A stretch of 32,686 nt of DNA from Ectothiorhodospiraceae bacterium (GTDB lineage: Bacteria > Pseudomonadota > Gammaproteobacteria > Nitrococcales > Aquisalimonadaceae), in assembly GCA_007125985.1 (NCBI GenBank), contig SLCE01000192.1, positions 1 through 32,686 of the forward strand, written 5' to 3'. Numbering within the stretch: the first letter of the stretch is position 1; each line of letters begins with the position of its first letter. A program made the position numbers and the translations under genes. Below, one piece after another: positions 25,365-32,578 of the stretch. The notes below the pieces were generated by a model. That model was given only the letters and a program-made list of their open reading frames with translations. It searched no databases and was not told the DNA's origin.

Positions 25365-26410
25365 GCCGCACCGAGCAAACGGGCCGTCATGTCCACGATG
25401 GGAATCACGCGATCGTACTGCATACGGGTGGGGCCGATGACGCCAAGCACGCCCAGCACGCGACCTTCCGCCGAATACGGAGCCGTAACCAGGCTGCAGC
25501 CGTCGAAAACCTCGTAACCCGATTCTTGGCCGATGAAGATCTGGATCCCGTCGGCGACCAGGCATTGATCCAGCAGGTGAAGAATGTCGCGCTTCTCGGA
25601 AAAGGCATCGAACAGACTGCGCAGCTTCTCCACGTTGGCAGCCAACTCGTCGAAATCCATGAGATTGGTCTGGCCGGCCACCACGTAGCGGTCATCCTGC
25701 TCCTCGGTTTCGGAGAAAACCCGGGAGCCCACATCCACCACGGTATTCATCAACGAATCCATGCGCGCCCGCTCGTCCTCCAGATGCCGGAGGATGGTCT
25801 CACGCACGTTCTCGATGGCCTGACCGATGAAATGCCGGTTCAGGTAGTTGGATACCCGTTGCAATTCCTGCTGGGTGTAATCGCGGTCAACGTGGATGAC
25901 GCGGTTCTGCACCTCATGCTCATTGAGCACAAGGATGGCCAGCACGCGGCGGTCTGCCAATGGCAGGAACTCCACGTGGCGCAGCGCCCCAGCCTGCCGA
26001 CGCGGCAGCGTGACCACGCCCGCCAGATGGGTCAGGCCGGAGAGCAGATTGGATGCGGTGCCCACCAGCGCGGATGGGTCGCCACTATCACCCAGCTCCA
26101 GCCTGAGATCGGCACCCACCGCCTCCTGCAGTTTGTCGGGTTGGACCGTCAGCAGGCTGTCAACGAAAAACCGGTAGCCCTTGTCGGTGGGCACGCGGCC
26201 GGCAGACGTATGAGGCGAGCGGACGTAACCCAGATCCTCGAGGTCCGCCATGACGTTACGGATGGTGGCCGGACTGAGATCCAGCCCCGACTCCCGAGTC
26301 AGCGTACGGGAACCCTCCGGCTGACCATCACGGATATGCCGCTGCACCACCAGCTTCAGCAGGTGCTGCGCCCGTTCAGAAAGCATGGTGTCAGAGTGCT
26401 TGGAAGTCAT
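25346..26410 (-). CDS. hrcA: Heat-inducible transcription repressor HrcA
   Basis: A 354-residue HrcA, the repressor that binds CIRCE and is kept active by GroEL. The N-terminal winged helix includes ERAQHLLKLVVQRHIRDGQPEGSRTL and LSPATIRNVMADLEDLGYV, then SPHTSAGRVPTDKGYRFFVDSL. The late GPTRMQYDRVIPIVDMTARLL is also typical. The track start (GTG at 26440) lies inside the CIRCE element. ATG at 26410 is more likely, directly after a TATAAT box, which would make the mRNA nearly leaderless; ATG at 26386 is the other option. No ribosome-binding site precedes either, which suits weak, self-limited synthesis. Confidence 0.96.
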   Translation of the reverse strand: MTSKHSDTMLSERAQHLLKLVVQRHIRDGQPEGSRTLTRESGLDLSPATIRNVMADLEDLGYVRSPHTSAGRVPTDKGYRFFVDSLLTVQPDKLQEAVGADLRLELGDSGDPSALVGTASNLLSGLTHLAGVVTLPRRQAGALRHVEFLPLADRRVLAILVLNEHEVQNRVIHVDRDYTQQELQRVSNYLNRHFIGQAIENVRETILRHLEDERARMDSLMNTVVDVGSRVFSETEEQDDRYVVAGQTNLMDFDELAANVEKLRSLFDAFSEKRDILHLLDQCLVADGIQIFIGQESGYEVFDGCSLVTAPYSAEGRVLGVLGVIGPTRMQYDRVIPIVDMTARLLGAALNQKQ

Positions 26411-26417
26411 GGCCTTG

Positions 26418-26447
26418 ATTATACGCGCTCGGTTTAGCACTCGTCAC
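26418..26447 (-). promoter_or_regulatory. hrcA sigma-70 promoter
   Basis: On the minus strand a perfect TATAAT (26423-26418) is preceded at 18 bases by GTGACG (4 of 6 to TTGACA). The predicted start falls at about 26411, at or next to the hrcA ATG. The CIRCE element covers the -35 and spacer. Confidence 0.6.
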
Positions 26448-26460
26448 GCGGGAGTGCCAG
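26434..26460. promoter_or_regulatory. CIRCE element (HrcA operator)
   Basis: TTAGCACTC-N9-GAGTGCCAG. The left arm is identical to the CIRCE consensus and the right arm (consensus GAGTGCTAA) differs at two positions. It overlaps the hrcA promoter, so HrcA would repress its own operon. It also lies upstream of the divergent recN gene. Confidence 0.9.
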
Positions 26461-26636
26461 AGCACCATGGGAATCGGTCAGTGCTTCCCTGTCAACCGCC
26501 TCTCCCGGGGTCGATTCGCGAGCGGAGCCATCGCGCGGCCCTTCTAAGCCTCGGCGGCTGCGGCTACACTCCGATACTCGAATTCCATTCGCGGGCACGC
26601 TTCAGGGACGCAGCGCAGGAGAATAATCAGGAGTCT

Positions 26637-28310
26637 ATGCTCACCGATCTGCATATACGCGACTTCACCATCGTCGACCGGCTGACCCTGGAGTTCGGTT
26701 CCGGCATGACCGCGCTCACCGGGGAAACCGGCGCGGGAAAATCCATACTACTGGATGCGCTGGGCCTGGCTCTGGGTGACCGTGCCGCCGCTGACACTGT
26801 GCGCCAGGGAGCCGACAAGGCGGAAATCAGCGTCAGCTTCGACCTCACTGGCACCGAATCGGCAAGTGAGTGGCTGGCGGACCATGACCTGGAAGCCGAC
26901 GGGGAGTGCCTGATCCGCCGCGTGATTCAGGCAAGCGGTCGCTCCCGTGGTTACATCAACGGCAGTCCCGTGCCACTGACCCTGCTTCGCGAGCTCGGCG
27001 AGCAACTGGTGGACATTCACGGGCAGCACGAACACCAATCGTTGATGCGGAAGGACATCCAGCGATCCATTCTGGACAATTTCGCGGATAACGCCTCCCT
27101 GCTGGTCCAGCTGGGAGAACTAAACCGCAAGGCGCGCGCACTTCAGGACGAGCGCCTTGCGTTGACCGGCGATACCGGCGACCAGGAGGCCCGCAAGGAC
27201 CTACTGCGCTACCAGCTGCAGGAGCTGGAGCCATTGCAGCTCGCACCCGAGGCCATTGAGGCGCTGGATGCCGAACACCGCCGTCTGGCCAACGCCGGCA
27301 GCCTGACCCAGACCTCACAGCAACTGGTTGGCATGTTGTATGAGGATGAGGGTTCCGCACAGAACATGCTGGGTCAGGCCCAGCGCATGCTGGAGGAAGC
27401 CTTAGCGCTGGACCCGTCCCTGGCCGAAGCCCACGAACTCCTTACCGGCGCCCTGGTGCAGCTGGAGGAAGGCGTGGATGCCCTGCGCCGTCACGGTGAG
27501 GCGATGGAACTGGATCCCGCGCGGCTGGATGAACTGGAACAACAGATCGGTACCCTCTCCGATCTGGCCCGCAAGCACAAAGTGCGGCCGGAAGCCCTGC
27601 ACACCGTGCGCGAGGCGCTGACGGACGAACTGGATCGGCTGGAGAACGCCGAAGAACGCCTACAGGCCCTGGACCGGGAACTGGACGCGCTGGGGCAGCA
27701 GTACGCCGCTGCCTGTCAGAAGCTGCGAAAGCGCCGGCAGTCCGCCGCGGGCACCCTGGGCAAGCAGGTAACCGACTCCCTGAAACAACTGGGAATGGCG
27801 GGTGCCAGCTTCCGCATCGCGGTTTCCGCCCAGGAGCCCAAGGACTTCAGTCCCCACGGCGCGGACCAGATCAGTTTTGAGGTGAAAACGAACGCAGGGC
27901 AGAATTTCGGCCCGCTCAGCCGTATCGCCTCCGGCGGGGAGTTGTCCCGCATCAGCCTGGCCATTCAGGTGGCGGCGGCGGACAGCACCGATATCCCCAC
28001 CCTGGTGTTCGACGAGGCGGACGTGGGTATTGGAGGCGGTGTCGCCGAAGTGGTGGGCATGCAGCTGCGCACCCTCGGCGCCAGCCATCAGGTGCTCTGC
28101 GTGACCCACCTCCCCCAGGTGGCCTCACAGGCACACAATCACCTACAGGTCAGCAAAACCAGCAAGGCGACAAGCACATCCACCACCGTGGCAGAACTGG
28201 ACCGTGGCGCGCGTATTCAGGAAATCGCCCGGATGCTGGGCGGCGTGGAGATCACCGAAGCCACGCTGAATCATGCCGAGGAGATGGTCTCCCGGGCCGA
28301 GGCAAGCTAG
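26637..28310 (+). CDS. recN: DNA repair protein RecN
   Basis: A 557-residue SMC-like ATPase acting in double-strand-break repair. Walker A is TGETGAGKS (about residues 29-37), the central part is a long coiled coil, the ABC signature is SRIASGGELSRISLAIQ, and Walker B is TLVFDEADVGIGG, followed by VLCVTHLPQVASQAH. Start ATG at 26637 has AGGAG about five bases upstream; the track ORF adds 84 non-family residues. No LexA box was found in the upstream gap, although recN is an SOS gene in many gammaproteobacteria. Its stop codon lies in a palindrome shared with bamE. Confidence 0.97.
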   Translation: MLTDLHIRDFTIVDRLTLEFGSGMTALTGETGAGKSILLDALGLALGDRAAADTVRQGADKAEISVSFDLTGTESASEWLADHDLEADGECLIRRVIQASGRSRGYINGSPVPLTLLRELGEQLVDIHGQHEHQSLMRKDIQRSILDNFADNASLLVQLGELNRKARALQDERLALTGDTGDQEARKDLLRYQLQELEPLQLAPEAIEALDAEHRRLANAGSLTQTSQQLVGMLYEDEGSAQNMLGQAQRMLEEALALDPSLAEAHELLTGALVQLEEGVDALRRHGEAMELDPARLDELEQQIGTLSDLARKHKVRPEALHTVREALTDELDRLENAEERLQALDRELDALGQQYAAACQKLRKRRQSAAGTLGKQVTDSLKQLGMAGASFRIAVSAQEPKDFSPHGADQISFEVKTNAGQNFGPLSRIASGGELSRISLAIQVAAADSTDIPTLVFDEADVGIGGGVAEVVGMQLRTLGASHQVLCVTHLPQVASQAHNHLQVSKTSKATSTSTTVAELDRGARIQEIARMLGGVEITEATLNHAEEMVSRAEAS

Positions 28311-28328
28311 GGAGCGCTTCCCTAGCTT
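28304..28328. terminator. Palindrome between convergent recN and bamE, holding both stops
   Basis: AAGCTAGGGA-GCGCT-TCCCTAGCTT is a perfect 10-bp inverted repeat with a five-base loop. The TAG of recN (28308-28310) and the TAG of bamE (28324-28322, minus) lie in opposite arms. It may end both transcripts, although no T-run follows on either side. Confidence 0.55.
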
Positions 28329-28669
28329 CCCCAGTCCTCCGGGGCCAGATCACCCTCCAGCGCCTGCAGGCGCCCGGAATCATCGAAGCGCACCGTCAGG
28401 CGCTTGGGCTCGCCACCCCCGCCGGCCTGCTGCGTGTGGACGTAATCCCAGCGGTTATCGCGGAACATATCCTCGATCGCCGGCGAACCGAGCACGAACC
28501 GCACCTGTCGTTTGGTCATACCAGGCCGCAATTCTGCCAGCATGTCATCAGTGATGATGTTGCCCTGCTGAACATCAGGCTGGTAGGCAAACGGCAGATT
28601 GGAAATCGAGCACCCTGAAAGGGAGACGCTGCCGGCCGCAAGTATTAGAATGACAATCAATCGCAACAT
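28322..28669 (-). CDS. bamE: Outer membrane assembly lipoprotein BamE
   Basis: A 115-residue lipoprotein of the beta-barrel assembly (BAM) complex. The signal peptide MLRLIVILILAAGSVSLSGC ends in a lipobox with Cys20 as the lipidated residue. The mature part has the family pattern QPDVQQGNIITDDMLAELRPGMTKRQVRFVLGSP, then DNRWDYVHT and LTVRFDDSGRLQ. It is divergent from fur and convergent with recN. Confidence 0.96.
   Translation of the reverse strand: MLRLIVILILAAGSVSLSGCSISNLPFAYQPDVQQGNIITDDMLAELRPGMTKRQVRFVLGSPAIEDMFRDNRWDYVHTQQAGGGGEPKRLTVRFDDSGRLQALEGDLAPEDWGS
28646..28664. promoter_or_regulatory. Weak Fur-box-like sequence upstream of fur
   Basis: TAGAATGACAATCAATCGC agrees with the 19-bp Fur consensus GATAATGATAATCATTATC at 13 positions by eye. 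It lies in the first codons of bamE and about 90 bases before the fur start, where an autoregulatory site could act on both genes. Confidence 0.35.
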
Positions 28670-28754
28670 GTCCGTCTCTATCGAGATCCCGCGAGCTGTG
28701 CCGGGCGATCATACCGCATCAGCCGCCGGATTGGCACGAACAACGGGGGAACAC

Positions 28755-29171
28755 GTGCAGAACAAGGACCTCAGGAAAGCAGGCCTCAAGGTCACTCTAC
28801 CGCGGATGAAGATTCTGGAGATGCTGGAGAACAGCCAGAACCGGCATCTGTCGGCCGAGGACGTCTACAAGGGCCTGATGGAATCCGGGGAGGACATCGG
28901 ACTGGCCACCGTATATCGCGTGCTGACCCAGTTCGAATCCGCCGGACTGGTCCAGCGTCACCACTTCGAGGGTGGGCAATCGGTCTTTGAACTGGACGAA
29001 GGCGAGCACCATGACCACATGGTGTGCCTCAACTGCGGCGGCATCGAAGAGTTCTTCGACGAAATCATTGAAAACCGTCAGGACACCGTTGCCGCAGAGC
29101 GCGGTTTCAAAATCACCGACCACTCGCTGATTCTCTACGGCCGCTGCAAGGCGTGCCAGGCCGAGGATTAA
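28755..29171 (+). CDS. fur: Ferric uptake regulator Fur
   Basis: A 138-residue iron-sensing repressor. The winged helix includes LRKAGLKVTLPRMKILEML and the recognition region IGLATVYRVLTQFESAGLV. The metal-binding part has HHFEGGQSVFEL, the HHDHMVCLNCGGIEEF stretch and a second cysteine pair CKAC near the end. The start is taken as GTG at 28755 (VQNKDLRKAG) because GGGGGA lies four to five bases upstream; the track's ATG start adds 52 residues and overlaps bamE. Confidence 0.96.
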   Translation: MQNKDLRKAGLKVTLPRMKILEMLENSQNRHLSAEDVYKGLMESGEDIGLATVYRVLTQFESAGLVQRHHFEGGQSVFELDEGEHHDHMVCLNCGGIEEFFDEIIENRQDTVAAERGFKITDHSLILYGRCKACQAED

Positions 29172-29175
29172 AAAA

Positions 29176-29475
29176 TTAACGACGCCGCTGCGACTTGGCC
29201 CGCTGCTTGCGGATCTCCTTGGGGTCGGCAAGCAGCGGGCGGTAGACCTCCACCCGGTCACCTTCCCGCACACGCTCGGACGCATCGATCAACCGGCCGA
29301 AGATGCCAATGGCCTGGCGGGCAAGGTCGATCTCCGGAAAATACCCAAGGATGCCGGACATCTGGATGGCATCACCGGCTGTCGTGCCCTCCGGCACGTC
29401 CAGGTCCAACACGCGCTGCTCATCCGGTGTGGCATAGGCCACCTGCACCCGAATTGTGGCCTTAGCGTTGCCCAT
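29176..29475 (-). CDS. rnfH: RnfH-family protein (UPF0125)
   Basis: A 99-residue protein with a ubiquitin/ThiS-like beta-grasp fold. Seen are VQVAYATPDEQRVLDLDVPEGTTAGDAIQMSG and the end part VREGDRVEVYRPLLADPKEIRKQRA. The role is not firmly known; the gene classically pairs with ratA. The ATG at 29475 lies inside ratA's 3' end, a 14-base overlap, so the two are co-translated. The longer track ORF is in ratA's shadow. Confidence 0.92.
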   Translation of the reverse strand: MGNAKATIRVQVAYATPDEQRVLDLDVPEGTTAGDAIQMSGILGYFPEIDLARQAIGIFGRLIDASERVREGDRVEVYRPLLADPKEIRKQRAKSQRRR

Positions 29476-29899
29476 AAACGCTGGCCGCCCGCTGTACAAA
29501 GGCATCCACCAGACGGTTCGCCAGCTGGTCGAACACCCGGCCAAACGCCATCCGGACCAGTGAACTCGAGAACTCGAATTCCAGGTCCAGCGACACCTTG
29601 CTTGCGTTCTCTGCCAGATCCTGAAACCGCCAGTAGCCGTCCAGCCGGCGAAACGGGCCTTCCACCAGGCGCATTTCCAGCATTTTCCCCAACTGCACCC
29701 GGTTGATGGTGGAGAAGGACTTGCTGATACCGCCCTTGCTGATGGTGATGAACGCCTTCCGCTCATCGCCTTCCTGCCACAGGATGCCGCTGTCCGAGCA
29801 CCAGGGCAGAAATTCCTTGTAGCGGTCCACGTCATCCACCAGATCGAACATTTCCCTGGCGGAGTAATGCACCAGGGCATTTCTGGAAATCGTCGCCAT
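29462..29899 (-). CDS. ratA: RatA-family (COQ10/START-fold) protein
   Basis: A 145-residue START-domain protein of the RatA/COQ10 family. E. coli RatA was described as a toxin that blocks 70S assembly, while COQ10 homologues bind ubiquinone; which applies here is not shown by the sequence. Typical motifs are ALVHYSAREMFDLVDDVDRYKEFLPWC and FGRVFDQLANRLVDAFVQRA. It is followed by an overlapping rnfH, the usual pairing. In many gammaproteobacteria ratA lies next to smpB; here an NSS transporter gene separates them. Confidence 0.92.
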   Translation of the reverse strand: MATISRNALVHYSAREMFDLVDDVDRYKEFLPWCSDSGILWQEGDERKAFITISKGGISKSFSTINRVQLGKMLEMRLVEGPFRRLDGYWRFQDLAENASKVSLDLEFEFSSSLVRMAFGRVFDQLANRLVDAFVQRAASVYGQR

Positions 29900-29943
29900 G
29901 CCTACTTCCGTGATTCCGAATGCGAACGGCTGCCCCCTAGGCT

Positions 29944-29968
29944 TAGGGAAGCACTGGTAGATTCCCTA
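29944..29968. repeat. Inverted repeat TAGGGAA-N11-TTCCCTA after the NSS gene
   Basis: Seven-base perfect arms lie between the NSS transporter and ratA, both read on the minus strand. The TAG stop of the NSS gene (29968-29966) is in one arm. The arms share TAGGGA/TCCCTA with the recN-bamE palindrome. It could be a weak terminator or a small dispersed repeat. Confidence 0.45.
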
Positions 29969-31321
29969 GTCCAGCAGGCCTAAATTGGCTGCAATCACAA
30001 GCAATACCAGCACCGGGGCACACCAGCGGAGCAAACCATACCACAAGTGGAAGCCCCACCCAGCGGGATAGCCCAGGCTGAAGCGCACGGTCTCAGACGA
30101 CAACAACCACCCGGCATATAAAACGGCCAGCAGTGCCGACAGAGGCAGCAACAGTCGGGCCGCCACCAGATTCACCACATCCAGCGCCGATGCGCCGCCC
30201 GGAACATCCCAGCCCATGGCCTGGGACAACACCAGCAGCAGAGCCAGAAACCACATCATCAGACCTATACTGATGGCCGCCTGACCGCGACGCACCCCGT
30301 GGCGCTCCACCACCGCCACGGTTGCTGCCTCCAGAATCGCGACTCCGGAGGACAACGCGACAACAGCCAGCACCAGGTAGAACAGTGTGCCGAGCAACAT
30401 GCTGTTCCCCAGCCCGCCGATCGCGACCGGCAGCACCTGGAACACCAACGTCGGCCCGGTGACCACCGGCAGCCCGGCCTGTTGCAGCAGTGACAGCACC
30501 ACCGCCGTACCAAGCAAAGCAGCGATCAGGTCCGCCACCAGCACCAGTAACCCGGCCTGCACCACCGAGACGCGATCCGGCAGATACGCGGTCAGGGTTA
30601 CCACCACCCCCGTTCCCACTGCCAGGGTGTAGAACGCATGCCGCAGCGCAGCCAACCAGGCCTCCCGGGTCAACTGGCTGTAATCCATCTGCAACAGAAA
30701 GGCGAACTGTCCGGACTCTGCCCCCGGCCCCAGCAGCACCAGCAGAACCAGGCCCGTGAACAGCAGCATTGCCAGCACCAACATGCCCGGCACCAGCCCC
30801 CGGGATAGGCCCTGGGACACCACCGCCACCGCCGTTGCAGCGAACACCGTCACCCAGAGCAGCGAACGCTCCACATCTCCCTGAAGCCCCCGCAACAACG
30901 CTGCGGCGTCAATGGCATCCAGCTGCCCCAGGGCGCCCGTGGTGGCGCGAAACACGTAACCCATGGCCCAGCCGCCGAACACCATCAGCACCAGCAGCAA
31001 GGCCAGGCCGGAGAACAGCATCAACCGCCCAACCCAGGCCCAGTGATCGGATTGCCCATGCAACTGCGCCAGATCCCCGTAACTGTTCACCACGTTCTGG
31101 CGTCCGGCGCGGCCAACCACCATTTCCGCCAGCTGCAGCGGCAATGCCAGCAGCAGCACACAGGCCGCATAGGCCAGCAAAAACACACCGCCGCCATGGG
31201 CTTCCACCAATGCGGGGAAGCGCCACAGGCTGCCCAGGCCAATGGAGGCTCCGGCCATGGCAAAGACAAAAGTAAACAAGCCAGGCCATTCGCCTTGGAG
31301 GGATCGTCTGGGAACGGGCAA
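29966..31321 (-). CDS. Sodium-dependent transporter, NSS (neurotransmitter:sodium symporter) family
   Basis: A membrane protein of the LeuT-fold NSS family, about 451 residues with 11-12 predicted helices. The hallmark first helix is [23 protein letters not shown], which forms the sodium and substrate site. Later family stretches are [35 protein letters not shown] and [21 protein letters not shown]. It would import an amino acid or related solute with Na+, which fits an Mrp antiporter elsewhere in the window that could maintain the sodium gradient. The track ORF (594 aa) runs through smpB and cannot be right. TTG at 31321 with AGGA six bases upstream is preferred; ATG at 31393 is the alternative. 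Confidence 0.85.
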   Translation of the reverse strand: MPVPRRSLQGEWPGLFTFVFAMAGASIGLGSLWRFPALVEAHGGGVFLLAYAACVLLLALPLQLAEMVVGRAGRQNVVNSYGDLAQLHGQSDHWAWVGRLMLFSGLALLLVLMVFGGWAMGYVFRATTGALGQLDAIDAAALLRGLQGDVERSLLWVTVFAATAVAVVSQGLSRGLVPGMLVLAMLLFTGLVLLVLLGPGAESGQFAFLLQMDYSQLTREAWLAALRHAFYTLAVGTGVVVTLTAYLPDRVSVVQAGLLVLVADLIAALLGTAVVLSLLQQAGLPVVTGPTLVFQVLPVAIGGLGNSMLLGTLFYLVLAVVALSSGVAILEAATVAVVERHGVRRGQAAISIGLMMWFLALLLVLSQAMGWDVPGGASALDVVNLVAARLLLPLSALLAVLYAGWLLSSETVRFSLGYPAGWGFHLWYGLLRWCAPVLVLLVIAANLGLLD

Positions 31322-31433
31322 GGAAATCCTCGTTATTGTTGCCCCTGCGTTGCCCCCATTCTCCGAGACGCGCCCAGGCGCGGCAAGCATCATCCCGCAC
31401 GCCGGCTGGCCGAAGCAGCCCTCGACCGTTACA

Positions 31434-31919
31434 ATGCGCGCCGTGAGCAAGAAGAAGCCGAAAATTCCAAGCAACGTCATTGCCGTCAACCGCAAGGCTC
31501 GGCACGACTTCGCCCTGGAAGACACCTTCGAGGCCGGACTGGCGCTACAGGGCTGGGAAGTTAAGAGCCTGCGCGCCGGCCGACTCAGCCTGCAGGAAGC
31601 GTACGTAGTGGTCCGCCGCGGCCAGGCGTGGCTGATCGGCGCCAACATCCCGCCCCTCCCGTCCGCTTCCACCCATGTGCAGGCAGATCCGGTTCGCACC
31701 CGGAAGCTGCTGTTGCACAAGGCCGAGATCAACCGCCTTACCGGCGCCACCGAACGCGAAGGCTACACACTGATTCCGCTGCAGATGTACTGGAAGCGTG
31801 GCCGCGCCAAACTGCAAATCGGCCTGGGCAAGGGCAAGAAGAAGCACGACAAGCGAGAGACGAAGAAACAGCAGGACTGGAACCGCCAGAAGGAACGTTT
31901 GCTCAAGCACAAGGTCTGA
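31434..31919 (+). CDS. smpB: SsrA-binding protein SmpB
   Basis: A 161-residue RNA-binding protein that brings tmRNA to stalled ribosomes. It has the OB-fold segments [37 protein letters not shown], and [15 protein letters not shown], and the basic C-terminal tail [17 protein letters not shown] that enters the mRNA channel. The start is ATG at 31434 or GTG at 31443; both fit the family length. ssrA follows 103 bases downstream. Confidence 0.97.
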   Translation: MRAVSKKKPKIPSNVIAVNRKARHDFALEDTFEAGLALQGWEVKSLRAGRLSLQEAYVVVRRGQAWLIGANIPPLPSASTHVQADPVRTRKLLLHKAEINRLTGATEREGYTLIPLQMYWKRGRAKLQIGLGKGKKKHDKRETKKQQDWNRQKERLLKHKV

Positions 31920-31949
31920 GTAGGTGAGGCAGGAAGATGCAGCGGGTTG

Positions 31950-31978
31950 GTGACACAGCCCTTGAACTTTTCTAGACT
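31950..31978 (+). promoter_or_regulatory. ssrA promoter
   Basis: GTGACA (5 of 6 to -35 consensus) and TAGACT (4 of 6 to -10) are 17 bases apart. The predicted start near 31985 would give a precursor with about 38 nt to be trimmed at the mature 5' end (32023). Confidence 0.55.
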
Positions 31979-32022
31979 GCCCACATCCAAGGAAGGGAGT
32001 ACGGAAGGATCCCCGATTTTCA

Positions 32023-32386
32023 GGGGGCGACATGGTTTCGACGCAGTTCGTGAATCCTGAGGTGCATGCCGAGGATGTCATCTACCCTCGTAAAAAATGA
32101 TGGCCAACTTAAAATAGTTGCCAACGACGAAAACTACGCTCTAGCGGCCTAAATCCCGCTAGCCGTTGATCAGTAGGTGCCTGTGCCTCTGTCCCAACGG
32201 TCGTAGATCACAGGACCGCAGTTGATGGGTACCGCCTGCACCCGCTTCTGTTAAATCAATCAGGCTAGTTGAACGTGATCCGTTGTCTGCCGGGAAGCGT
32301 TCGGCGAATGTAATAGGCGGGCTAAGCATGTAGATCCAAGGGTGGATCATCTGCGGACGCGGGTTCGATCCCCGCCGCCTCCACCA
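32023..32386 (+). ncRNA. ssrA: Transfer-messenger RNA (tmRNA)
   Basis: A one-piece tmRNA of about 364 nt. The 5' end GGGGGCGACATGGTTTCGACG is characteristic. The 3' end CGGGTTCGATCCCCGCCGCCTCCACCA gives a T-arm with TTCGA loop and an encoded CCA. The 5' GGGGGCG pairs with 3' CGCCTCC (one G-U) to form the acceptor stem. The tag frame lies inside and encodes ANDENYALAA then TAA. The RNA rescues stalled ribosomes together with SmpB, encoded just upstream. The 114-residue ORF on the other strand here is a shadow. Confidence 0.98.
32120..32152 (+). other. tmRNA tag-peptide reading frame
   Basis: The resume codon is GCC at 32120, then codons for A-N-D-E-N-Y-A-L-A-A and TAA. With the alanine carried by tmRNA the degradation tag is AANDENYALAA, identical to the E. 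coli tag, so ClpXP/SspB-type recognition should be the same. Confidence 0.95.
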
Positions 32387-32402
32387 ACACCGTTTAAGAA
32401 TC

Positions 32403-32428
32403 AGGCACCTACGGGTGCCTTTTTCTTT
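32403..32428 (+). terminator. Rho-independent terminator of ssrA
   Basis: AGGCACC-TACG-GGTGCCT forms a seven-bp stem with a tetraloop, followed by TTTTCTTT. It begins 17 bases after the mature tmRNA end, on the correct strand. Confidence 0.92.
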
Positions 32429-32578
32429 CACCCAACAAACAACCCAACATCCGAAAAACCCTTCAGATACATTCTCACGCACCACTAAAATCGCATATCC
32501 CAACGGGGAGGACTAGACTGCGTCGCGCCGATGGAACATCCTTCTCAAAGCATCTGCTGACTCAAACTTCCAGCTCAT

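Noticed and set aside
26440-26637. LexA box upstream of recN
   Set aside because: Checked for CTG-N10-CAG in the gap by eye; none was present.
31407-31443. Leaderless GTG start of smpB from a TACAAT box at 31430
   Set aside because: The -10 is fair but no acceptable -35 was found at 16-18 bases, so the idea is not supported.
31394-31750. Upstream part of the 594-residue NSS ORF
   Set aside because: It runs antisense through smpB; the first NSS helix begins much later and TTG at 31321 has a ribosome-binding site.
32159-32503. 114-residue minus-strand ORF
   Set aside because: It lies over the tmRNA and its terminator. The RRRGSNPRP stretch is the usual false translation of a tRNA-like 3' end.
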